Positions 1-5,723 of a stretch of 9,851 bases of DNA are shown in pieces. The translations under genes were made by a program, and so were the position numbers. The stretch is from JAUWQU01 sp964605095 (GTDB taxonomy: Bacteria > Planctomycetota > Phycisphaerae > SM23-33): positions 1 through 9,851 of the forward strand of contig CAZSBS010000182.1 of NCBI GenBank assembly GCA_964605095.1, in the 5' to 3' direction. Each line of letters starts with the position of its first letter. The first letter of the stretch is position 1. Below the pieces are notes generated by a model that was given only the letters and a program-made list of their open reading frames with translations, ran no database searches and was not told the DNA's origin.

Positions 1-1025
1 AGGCTGCGGCCCTGCTGGCGCCCGGCGAAATGGTCAAGCTCCTGACGGCGCGGATGAAGTCCACCGACCCGGCCTTGATCGCCTCAGCCGCCGGCGTGCT
101 GGCGGGCCTCAAGGCTGAGGGCTTCGACGCCGACGTGGCGGCGGCGATGCCCGAGGCGTCGGCGCCAGGCAAGGTAGCCCTGCTTGGGCTCCTGGGCACA
201 CGCCACGCGACGGCCCAGTCCAAGGTCGTCTTCGATGCCCTGGGCGACGGCGACCCCGCCGTCCGCGCCGCGGCCGCCAAGGCGCTGGCGGGCGTGACCG
301 TCACCGACGACACTGATCGCGTCCTGACGCGGATGCTCGCCGCGGTCGATGAGGGCCAGCGGAACACCATCCAGAGCGTCCTGGTCTCGCTATGCCGCAA
401 TCGCAACAGCGCCAAGTGCGTGCTGGACGCCATGGCCAAGGCCGACGCGAAGCAAAAGCCCCTGCTGCTGGCTACGCTCGCCCGCATCGGCGGCCCCGAT
501 GCACTGGCTGCCGTGATGAAGGACCTCGACTCCAGCGACGCCGCAGTCAAGGATGCCGCCGCACGCGCACTTGCCGACTGGCAGGGCGCCGAGGCGATCG
601 GGCCGCTGGTTAAGTTCGCCGGCCAGACCGACAGCGAGGTCCATCGCGTGCTGGCGCTGCGGGGCATAGTGCGGCTGGTCGGGCAAGACACCCAGATGCC
701 GGCCGGCAAGGCCGTCAGCATCTACGCCCAAGCCCTTGCCGCCGCGAAAAAGCCCGCCGAGAAGGGCCTCGTCATCGGTGCCATTAGCAACGTGCAAAGC
801 GTGGAGGCTCTGACCCTCGTGGCCGGTTGCCTCGACGACGCCGACATCCGCGAGCTAGCCGCCGCCGCGGCTGTAAAGATCGCCTGCCCCACGGGCCGAC
901 GCCAGAAGGGCCTCGCCGGCCCGGAAGTGCGGGAGGCACTTGAGAAAGTCGTGTCCGTAAGCAAGAACGCCGCCGTAGTCGAACAGGCGAAGAAGCACCT
1001 TGCGAACATTGAGAAGAATAAGTAG
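1..1025 (+). CDS. HEAT-repeat protein, C-terminal part (5' end outside window)
   Basis: The reading frame is open from base 3 with no stop, so the ATG at 30 is probably internal and the protein continues upstream of the window. The visible part is almost entirely Ala/Leu-rich paired helices with HEAT-type signatures: D-P-A-V-R-A-A-A-A-K-A-L at about residues 75-86 (counted from the ATG at 30), D-A-A-V-K-D-A-A-A-R-A-L at 170-181, and a D-S-E-V-H-R-V-L-A-L helix near 201-210. HEAT arrays are protein-binding scaffolds with no catalytic activity of their own. In planctomycetes such arrays often form the C-terminal half of large secreted or membrane proteins, but the N-terminal domain that would give the function is not in view. 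The next gene on the same strand is the DUF1080 protein, 498 bp away across a large inverted repeat, so co-transcription is uncertain. The repeat class is well supported; the cellular role is unknown. Confidence 0.8.
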   Translation, partial: AAALLAPGEMVKLLTARMKSTDPALIASAAGVLAGLKAEGFDADVAAAMPEASAPGKVALLGLLGTRHATAQSKVVFDALGDGDPAVRAAAAKALAGVTVTDDTDRVLTRMLAAVDEGQRNTIQSVLVSLCRNRNSAKCVLDAMAKADAKQKPLLLATLARIGGPDALAAVMKDLDSSDAAVKDAAARALADWQGAEAIGPLVKFAGQTDSEVHRVLALRGIVRLVGQDTQMPAGKAVSIYAQALAAAKKPAEKGLVIGAISNVQSVEALTLVAGCLDDADIRELAAAAAVKIACPTGRRQKGLAGPEVREALEKVVSVSKNAAVVEQAKKHLANIEKNK

Positions 1026-1042
1026 AAACTATGCTGACGCCG

Positions 1043-1461
1043 CCATGAGCGATAGCTCATGGAGCGGTGGCAGGCGCGCGAAGACGCGAAGCTTTTGGTG
1101 TGCGGTCGCAGAGGCCCGACGAGTACGTGCTCAGCGATTGTCCTTCAGCCCCGTTCACGGGGCTTTGCCCGCCGAAGGCGGGTATAGACCAGGCCTCTTA
1201 GGCCTGGGGTGATCGTGATTGTCCTGTTGTTTCTTCTCAGCACGCCTCGGCGCGCTTGAAGAGGGCTTTAGCCTAAAGGCTGCCAATCATGGGCAAGCCC
1301 GCTGAAGCGGGCTAAGAAGAAACAAGAAGCAAACCCAGGCCTAGAAGGCCTGGTCTAGACCCCCGCTGGCGCGGGGGCGAAGCCCCGTGAACGGGGCTGA
1401 GAACAATGTCGCCAAGCACGTATCCCGATGAATCGGGACTCGTCGCCGCACCGCCATGAGC
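1043..1461. repeat. Large compound inverted repeat, element 1
   Basis: The spacer between the HEAT and DUF1080 genes is one long imperfect inverted repeat whose arms each carry a series of small perfect hairpins, in mirrored order. Left arm: CCATGAGC/GCTCATGG (1043-1062), AGCCCCGT-TC-ACGGGGCT (1147-1164), CCCGCC-GAA-GGCGGG (1168-1182), CCAGGCCT-CTT-AGGCCTGG (1189-1207). Right arm: CCAGGCCT-AGA-AGGCCTGG (1335-1353), CCCCCGC-TGGC-GCGGGGG (1360-1377), AGCCCCGT-GA-ACGGGGCT (1381-1398), TCCCGAT-GA-ATCGGGA (1423-1438), CCATGAGC (1454-1461). The flanks also pair imperfectly (TACGTGCT near 1125-1132 with AGCACGTA near 1415-1422). The centre holds a further hairpin, AGCCCGCT-GA-AGCGGGCT (1296-1313). 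It starts 17 bp after the HEAT stop codon. There is no transposase gene. It could act as a terminator or structured 3' end, or be a non-autonomous palindromic element. Confidence 0.85.
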
Positions 1462-1510
1462 GACAGCCTTGGCCAACGCTTGTTCAAGCCTTGGCGTATC
1501 GGAAATAACC

Positions 1511-1516
1511 AGGGAG
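1511..1516 (+). promoter_or_regulatory. Shine-Dalgarno site of the DUF1080 gene
   Basis: AGGGAG lies 7 bases before the ATG at 1524 and fixes that start. It falls outside the inverted repeat, so translation initiation should not be hidden in its fold. Confidence 0.7.
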
Positions 1517-1523
1517 AACCACA

Positions 1524-2849
1524 ATGAAGACATCAGTACAAACCGCCGCACTGCTCGTACTTTTGTGCCTGACCGCAACGTGCCAGGCCCAGACCCCCGC
1601 CAAGCTGCCACCCTTGCCGGCGCCCGACGCCGAGGGGTTCATCAGCCTCTTTAACGGCAAGGACCTCACCGGTTGGGTCGGCGACGTCAAAGGCTACGCC
1701 GCCGTGGACGAAGCGATCCGCTGCATGCCGGGCAAAGGCGGAAACCTCTACACCGCCCATCAGTTCGGCGACTTCATCTTCCGCTTCGATTTTCTGCTCC
1801 AGCCGGGGACCAACAACGGCGTGGGCATCCGCGCACCGCTCAAGGGCGATGCCGCCTACGCGGGCATGGAAATACAAGTCCTCGACGACACGTCGCCGAA
1901 GTTCGCCGACATCCAGCCGTGGCAGGCCCATGGCAGCATCTACAACCTCGTGGCGGCCAAGAGGGGCCATCTCAAGCCCGTCGGGCAGTGGAACACCGAG
2001 GAGATCCGTGCCGTCGGGACGAAGATCGCCATCGTGCTCAACGGCGTGACCATCGTCGATGCCGACCTCGACGAGGTCCGCAAGGCCACCGACCCCAAGA
2101 CGCTCAGCCATCACCCGGGCATTGACCGCATGATAGGGCACATCGGGTTCCTCGGGCACGGCGACCGCGTGGACTACCGCAACCTCCGCATCAAACCGCT
2201 GCCTCCCTACGAGGCCGGGCCGAACAACGCCCCGCCGGAGGGTTTCACCGCCCTGTTCAACGGCAAGGACCTCGCCGGCTGGAAGGGGCTGGTCAAGAAC
2301 CCCAAGGAGCGGGCGAAGGAGACGGCCGAGCAGCTCGCGGCCGGGCAGAAGCAGGCCGACGAGTCGATGAACCAGCACTGGAAGGTCATCGATGGCGCGC
2401 TGGTTTTCGACGGCAAGGGCAAGGCCCTTTGCACGGCCAAGGACTACGGCGACTTCGAGATGTACGTTGACTGGAAGATCGGCCCCGGCGGAGACAGCGG
2501 GATTTACCTGCGCGGCTCGCCCCAGGTGCAGATATGGGACACCGCCAGGTGGCCCGAGGGTTCCGGCGGGCTGTACAACAACCAGAAGAACCCCGCCAAG
2601 CCGCTTGACTGCGCCGACAACCCTGTGAATCAGTGGAACCGCTTCCGCATCAAGATGATCGGCGACCGCGTGTGGGTGTGGCTAAACGGCGTGAAGGTTG
2701 TAGACAACACCGTAATGGAGAACTACTGGGAGCGTGACAAGCCGATGTACCCAACCGGCCAGATCGAGCTCCAGGACCACGGCTCGACGCTATGGTTCCG
2801 CAACATCTACATCCGCGAGATCCCGGCCGGGGAAAAGGACGCCAAGTAG
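1524..2849 (+). CDS. Secreted protein with two tandem DUF1080 (3-keto-disaccharide hydrolase-like) domains
   Basis: 441 residues. Residues 1-22 are a Sec signal peptide (Lys3, a hydrophobic core ALLVLLCLTA, likely signal peptidase I cleavage after C-Q-A), so the protein should be exported. Two copies of the DUF1080 jelly-roll domain follow, about 38-226 and 239-433. Each begins E-G-F-x-x-L-F-N-G-K-D-L-x-G-W and repeats the same landmarks: Y/F-G-D-F (81-84; 308-311), QVLD/QIWD (118-121; 336-339), GS-x-YN / GG-L-YN, V-x-Q-W-N (153-157; 368-372), V-L-N-G / W-L-N-G (171-174; 386-389) and a closing strand Y/F-R-N. The family is greatly expanded in planctomycetes. Some members act on 3-keto-glycosides and others resemble concanavalin-type carbohydrate-binding folds. 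The second domain carries an extra charged helical insert (about 258-283) after its GW motif. A role in extracellular carbohydrate turnover is likely, but the substrate cannot be read from the sequence. Confidence 0.93.
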   Translation: MKTSVQTAALLVLLCLTATCQAQTPAKLPPLPAPDAEGFISLFNGKDLTGWVGDVKGYAAVDEAIRCMPGKGGNLYTAHQFGDFIFRFDFLLQPGTNNGVGIRAPLKGDAAYAGMEIQVLDDTSPKFADIQPWQAHGSIYNLVAAKRGHLKPVGQWNTEEIRAVGTKIAIVLNGVTIVDADLDEVRKATDPKTLSHHPGIDRMIGHIGFLGHGDRVDYRNLRIKPLPPYEAGPNNAPPEGFTALFNGKDLAGWKGLVKNPKERAKETAEQLAAGQKQADESMNQHWKVIDGALVFDGKGKALCTAKDYGDFEMYVDWKIGPGGDSGIYLRGSPQVQIWDTARWPEGSGGLYNNQKNPAKPLDCADNPVNQWNRFRIKMIGDRVWVWLNGVKVVDNTVMENYWERDKPMYPTGQIELQDHGSTLWFRNIYIREIPAGEKDAK

Positions 2850-2859
2850 CGGCGGCGGG

Positions 2860-3093
2860 CAGCCCCGAATGGGGCTGGGGGCGCATAGCCGGGCGGTGAG
2901 CGTACTCGCGAACCCCCGGTGCGATGCTGTATTGACTCGGAGCCCCGCAAGGGGCGATGGGCTGTACCGCGTTTCCATCGCCCCTCCGGGGCTCCCTTAT
3001 ATTTTGCCAGTTTCCGGGGGTTCGCGAGTACGCTCACCCCCGGCTACGCGCCGCCGACCCCTCCGGGGCCGGAAGACCCCTCGCCCTTCGGGC
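2860..3093. repeat. Nested inverted repeat between convergent genes, element 2
   Basis: This fills the gap between the stop codon of the DUF1080 gene (2849) and that of the convergent YprB-type gene (3105). From outside in: hairpin AGCCCC-GAAT-GGGGCT (2861-2876); outer arms 2880-2919 and 3014-3052, whose inner 25 bases (2895-2919 with 3014-3038) are perfectly complementary and whose outer 14 bases pair with one mismatch and one bulged C at 2894; inner arms 2939-2960 and 2975-2995, pairing 8 + 10 bases and differing only in a GCAA versus TCC centre; and a 14-base central spacer. On the right, CCCC-TCC-GGGG (3058-3068) and GCCC-TTC-GGGC (3083-3093) close the element. Each inner arm is itself a small hairpin, so several folds compete. 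Its position suggests a bidirectional terminator or barrier to read-through. No U-rich tail is present, so ordinary intrinsic termination is not obvious. Confidence 0.88.
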
Positions 3094-3104
3094 CTCCAAC
3101 ACCA

Positions 3105-3959
3105 TCATGGTCGCCGTCTTCTGCCGCCGGGCATGTATCGGCGGCGGAGGGCGTCCAGCGTGGGATAGTGAGGCTTGAAGGGAACTTCCGGCGGCTCGGG
3201 CACGCGCAGGGCGTGAGTTTCGGCAAAGGGGGTCTGCTGGAGTTTCAGGTTGTACGCCAGCGGCATGAGCGTGGCGAGGTTTACCACGTCCAGGGCGTTG
3301 TAGGCCAGCAGCGTGTCAAGGGCTCGCTTGTTGCCCCTGAGGTAGTCCTGCCACAGAATCACCGCGAAGTAGCCGTCCAGGTCCGCCAGGCCCTCGCGGT
3401 CCAGGCCGAGCTGGATTTCGCAGCCCTTGAGCCCGCCGCGGAAGCCCAGGCTCCCCAGCACGAAGCGAAGGTCGATGTGCGCCTGTTCCATGCGGCAGCC
3501 AAGTTCCAGGCGCACCTGCGGCACGTCGAAGCTCTTGCCGTTGTACGTCACCAGCAGGCGGTAGTCGGCCACGTCGTTGGCGAAGTCCGCCAGGTTCTGC
3601 CCGTGGATGTAATGACGCAACGTCAGCCCGTCGTAGAGGACGATCGTGGTAATGTGGTCGTTGCCTCGCCCGAGGCCCGTCGTCTCGATGTCGAAATACG
3701 CCACCGACCCGTCGAAGTGCGGGAACATCCGCCAGTGATGACGCGATGCGAGCCGCCGCTGAAAGTACTCCAACCGCCCGGCCGAGAGGTTCTCGACCGA
3801 CTCTTCCAACTCACTCAGCAGCAGCTCGGCCTTGGCCGGGGCAATCGGCAGCCGCTCGGCCGAGAGGGCATCCCGCCACGTGCTTATGCCGCACGCCCAC
3901 AGCTCGCGCTCGACCTGCAAGCCGATCGTAGGAACGTGACAAAACGTGTTCTCCAACAT
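3105..3959 (-). CDS. YprB-type RNase H-like (DEDD) exonuclease family protein
   Basis: 284 residues from the ATG at 3959. The frame stays open to 4124, but that would overlap the thioredoxin-like gene by 95 bp and add a Pro/Arg-rich leader with no domain character, so the shorter start is preferred; I see no strong Shine-Dalgarno before it. The domain is RNase_H_2 (YprB family), related to DEDD 3'-5' exonucleases. Visible acidic motifs: F-D-I-E-T-T-G-L (Asp90, Glu92), Y-N-G-K-S-F-D (Asp145), H-I-D-L-R (Asp163) and Y-N-A-L-D (Tyr220, Asp224), a YxxxD arrangement typical of DEDDy enzymes. Between them lies the family segment G-C-E-I-Q-L-G-L with Y-L-R-G-N. All catalytic positions seem intact. 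The protein should be a cytoplasmic metal-dependent nuclease, perhaps in DNA repair or RNA processing; the substrate is not known from sequence. The C-terminus ends in a short basic tail (G-G-R-R-R-R-P). Its start lies 70 bp after the thioredoxin-like stop, so co-transcription is plausible. Confidence 0.85.
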   Translation of the reverse strand: MLENTFCHVPTIGLQVERELWACGISTWRDALSAERLPIAPAKAELLLSELEESVENLSAGRLEYFQRRLASRHHWRMFPHFDGSVAYFDIETTGLGRGNDHITTIVLYDGLTLRHYIHGQNLADFANDVADYRLLVTYNGKSFDVPQVRLELGCRMEQAHIDLRFVLGSLGFRGGLKGCEIQLGLDREGLADLDGYFAVILWQDYLRGNKRALDTLLAYNALDVVNLATLMPLAYNLKLQQTPFAETHALRVPEPPEVPFKPHYPTLDALRRRYMPGGRRRRP

Positions 3960-4029
3960 GCGGTCGATTCTATCAGGCGCCGGCGAATTAGCGGAAGGTT
4001 TTCGAGAGGGAATCTGCCGAGCCCGAGCC

Positions 4030-4491
4030 TCACTTGCCCCTCGAGCCGGCCGGTGCCCCGCGGGGGCCGGACATCGCGCCGGTGAGCATCTTTTCGTAGT
4101 CTTCGCGCTCGTAGCCGCGGGCAAGGACGCGGCGAATCATCTGACCGTTCTTGAAGATGAGCACCGTCGGGTACGCGTTGACGCCGCAAATCTCGCGGAG
4201 AGGGGTCACGTACGCGGAGATCTTCACGAAACCGGCCCTGTCGGCCCAGGCCTCCGAGATGCTCGTCAGCTTCGGGGCATCCACCCCGCAGACGATGCAG
4301 CCGATGCTGTAGAACTCCACCATCACCGGGTGGGGCGAATTCAGGACAATCGCCTGGAACTGTTCCTTGGTTTCCACCTCGACGAACCTGCCCCCCGGCG
4401 CACAGCCGATGCACGTGGTCAATATCACCAGCACACCCCCCGCCACCATCCTGCCCGCCATTGGCGCCGCAGTACGATCCTTCACTTCCAT
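4030..4491 (-). CDS. Exported thioredoxin-like protein with a CIVC motif
   Basis: 153 residues. Residues 11-30 form a hydrophobic export segment ending T-T-C-I-G-C-A-P-G-G. Cys30 could be a lipoprotein cysteine, although Cys at position -3 is not a classical lipobox residue, so an uncleaved anchor is also possible. A thioredoxin fold follows: strand V-M-V-E-F-Y (56-61), active site G-C-I-V-C (Cys65 and Cys68), a central helix, and the cis-proline loop N-A-Y-P-T (Pro108) before V-L-I-F-K-N-G. The usual W-C-G-P-C is replaced by G-C-I-V-C, so the redox potential probably differs from housekeeping thioredoxin. A further cysteine, Cys102, lies shortly before the cis-proline loop. The first Met is used as start, but Met11 and Met15 are possible. 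The likely role is thiol-disulfide exchange or reductase partner on the outer face of the inner membrane. The YprB-type nuclease follows 70 bp downstream. Confidence 0.85.
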   Translation of the reverse strand: MEVKDRTAAPMAGRMVAGGVLVILTTCIGCAPGGRFVEVETKEQFQAIVLNSPHPVMVEFYSIGCIVCGVDAPKLTSISEAWADRAGFVKISAYVTPLREICGVNAYPTVLIFKNGQMIRRVLARGYEREDYEKMLTGAMSGPRGAPAGSRGK

Positions 4492-4494
4492 ATC

Positions 4495-4524
4495 ATTCTA
4501 CTCTGCCCGACGCGGCCACACCAA
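4495..4524 (-). promoter_or_regulatory. Possible promoter of the thioredoxin-like gene
   Basis: On the minus strand TTGGTG (4524-4519) and TAGAAT (4500-4495) are separated by 18 bases, fair matches to sigma-70 boxes. The -10 box ends only three bases before the first ATG, so a transcript from it would be leaderless or would start at Met11 or Met15. No strong Shine-Dalgarno precedes the first ATG. GC-rich sequence gives such matches by chance, so this is weak. Confidence 0.25.
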
Positions 4525-4625
4525 GATAGGCCTAACGCGGTTCTGGAAAGCAACCCACAGGGATTGCAACCGAAGATTGCACCCGGGTATTGCTATCCCT
4601 GGGCTTTAGAACTGCCGCTGCCGTC

Positions 4626-4697
4626 GGTTCCACCGTTCCAGTTACCGTGCTCCTGGTTCCTGGTTCCGCCGTTCGAGTTACCGGCTACCCGGCTATG
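4626..4697. repeat. Short degenerate tandem repeat, 36-bp period, two copies
   Basis: A 22-base unit beginning GGTTCC and ending AGTTACCG occurs at 4626-4647 and 4662-4683 with 20 of 22 positions identical. The first half also contains CCTGGTTCC overlapping with itself (4652-4667). It lies in the 234-bp spacer between the thioredoxin-like start and the response-regulator stop. Two copies are too few for a CRISPR array. No protein frame here is convincing. Confidence 0.5.
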
Positions 4698-4727
4698 ACC
4701 TCGGACCTTCTCCTCGGAGCAGAGGTC
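4697..4727 (-). terminator. Possible hairpin at the 3' end of the response-regulator gene
   Basis: GACCTC (4697-4702) pairs with GAGGTC (4722-4727), and inside it CTCC (4710-4713) pairs with GGAG (4716-4719). The hairpin overlaps the TGA stop codon (4728-4726). There is no run of T after it on the minus strand, so an intrinsic terminator is only a possibility. Confidence 0.25.
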
Positions 4728-5367
4728 AGTTGCGGGACTCTGCCGACGTCCGAACCGGCCTGGCAATACCCAGGACCTTGTCGATCTCGGCAACCAAAGC
4801 ATCGACATTGAGCGGTTTAGGCAGACATGCGCAGGCCCCCAAGGCGATGATTTTGCCCATGAGCTTGGGATTCGGGTCGGCGGTGACGGCGATCACGGCC
4901 GCTTGCCCGATCAGCGGATTGGACTTGATGCGGCGGCAGACTTCGCATCCGTCCATGCCTGGCATTTGCAGGTCGAGAATGATTACCGCCGGCTTGACCA
5001 GACCCACGATCTCCCCGGCCGAGTAGCCGTCAAACGCCACGCTCACCTCCGACTGCGGGTAGCGATGCCCGATCTCTTCGGCAAGCCGTTTGACGAAGGA
5101 TTTCTCGTCGTCAACGATGAGAATCTTCGTTATCTCGGGCTGCAACTCAGGCGGGATTCGGAAGTTGTGCTGATGAAGGAACCTTACGAAGTCGTCCTTC
5201 TCGATGCGCCTGTGCCCCCCAGGCGTTCGACCGGCCTCGATCTTGTCCTCGTCAATCCACTTCGCAACCGACGACACGGCCACACCGAGCATCCGTGCGA
5301 CCTCGATGGTCGAGAGAGTATTTCTGCGCTTTGCGATTTTCTGACTCCTTGGAAGCGGGCACACCAA
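4726..5367 (-). CDS. Response regulator with N-terminal helix-turn-helix and C-terminal receiver domain
   Basis: 213 residues from the TTG at 5367. Residues 17-66 are a MerR/excisionase-like winged helix (HTH_17): L-S-T-I-E-V-A-R-M-L-G-V, then V-A-K-W-I-D-E-D-K-I, and the wing motif R-T-P-G-G-H-R-R-I (47-55). Residues 81-200 are a receiver domain with every key residue present: Asp86 and Asp87 (V-D-D), phospho-acceptor Asp132 (L-D-L-Q-M-P-G-M-D-G), Thr162 and Lys184 (L-P-K-P). DNA binding ahead of the receiver reverses the common order. It should be a phosphorylation-controlled DNA-binding protein, but no histidine kinase is encoded nearby, so the partner is elsewhere. The start is doubtful: no ATG lies before the helix-turn-helix; TTG 5367 and GTG 5364 lack a Shine-Dalgarno, while AAGGAG (5350-5345) sits 7 bases before an ATC codon at 5337, giving a 203-residue protein starting A-K-R-R-N after the initiator. 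The domain calls are firm; the start is not. Confidence 0.9.
   Translation of the reverse strand: MVCPLPRSQKIAKRRNTLSTIEVARMLGVAVSSVAKWIDEDKIEAGRTPGGHRRIEKDDFVRFLHQHNFRIPPELQPEITKILIVDDEKSFVKRLAEEIGHRYPQSEVSVAFDGYSAGEIVGLVKPAVIILDLQMPGMDGCEVCRRIKSNPLIGQAAVIAVTADPNPKLMGKIIALGACACLPKPLNVDALVAEIDKVLGIARPVRTSAESRN
5345..5350 (-). promoter_or_regulatory. Strong Shine-Dalgarno site inside the called 5' end of the response regulator
   Basis: AAGGAG on the minus strand, followed by 7 bases and then ATC (5337-5335). No ATG, GTG or TTG lies at a suitable distance in frame. This is the best ribosome-binding site near the gene and argues for initiation at ATC, or for an internal site of no consequence. 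Confidence 0.4.
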
Positions 5368-5393
5368 CTATGCGAAGAACAATACTTTGGGTC

Positions 5394-5422
5394 CTTATAT
5401 CATGGGCGAATCGTTCTTTCAA
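5394..5422 (-). promoter_or_regulatory. Sigma-70-like promoter of the response-regulator gene
   Basis: On the minus strand TTGAAA (5422-5417), a 17-base spacer and TATAAG (5399-5394) match the consensus well. Transcription would begin near 5387, 20 bases before the TTG start or about 50 before the ATC candidate. The longer leader gives room for the AAGGAG site. The local sequence is AT-richer than the genes around it. Confidence 0.5.
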
Positions 5423-5723
5423 CATCGCCCGTAGGGTAACCACTGTATTTTTGAGTAAAATATTCGCTACCGGATATACGTAAGGGTCTCCCGCAAATAA
5501 GCATCACGAATGTTGATTGTAGTGAAGCAGTTGCAATGCCCTGAGCCCATCTTCCGGTTGTCTTCCAGGGCCGTCCGACACAAATCGTAAACTGCCCAAC
5601 GAGCACAGCAAGGCCGCGTCTGCTACAATTCCGACCCTCAACCTTGGTGATTTTACCATTACCATCCGGCATTTTCAAGTAGTTTATTCGCGTTCGCGGG
5701 AAAAAACAGACTTAAATCCTCGG
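5423..5723. other. Intergenic spacer without a convincing gene
   Basis: About 300 bp between the promoter of the response regulator and the stop codon of the CsgG-like gene. It is AT-richer than its surroundings. It holds a weak hairpin, GCCCTG (5538-5543) with CAGGGC (5566-5571) around a 22-base loop, and a run of A at about 5701-5706, which reads as T just after the CsgG-like stop codon without a clear preceding stem. A 92-codon minus-strand frame (5678-5400) crosses the promoter, has six Cys-poor low-complexity segments, no domain and no good ribosome site, so it is not called. Confidence 0.5.

Noticed and set aside
1533..2378. 281-codon minus-strand open frame
   Set aside because: Antisense to the DUF1080 gene, with no domain and repetitive Leu/Gly/Val composition.
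2919..4085. 388-codon plus-strand open frame
   Set aside because: It is antisense to the YprB-type nuclease, whose catalytic motifs are intact, and it runs through the nested repeat. GC-rich sequence keeps the opposite frame open.
3960..4124. 55-residue N-terminal extension of the YprB-type protein
   Set aside because: It would overlap the thioredoxin-like gene by 95 bp and has Pro/Arg/Ala-rich, domain-free sequence; the ATG at 3959 fits the family start better.
4626..4697. CRISPR-like repeat
   Set aside because: Only two degenerate copies, no constant spacer and no cas genes.
3946..4698. 250-codon plus-strand open frame
   Set aside because: Antisense to the thioredoxin-like gene; it passes through low-complexity GGTTCC repeats and has no domain.
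5400..5678. 92-codon minus-strand frame
   Set aside because: It crosses the response-regulator promoter, lacks a domain and a ribosome site, and its composition does not look coding.
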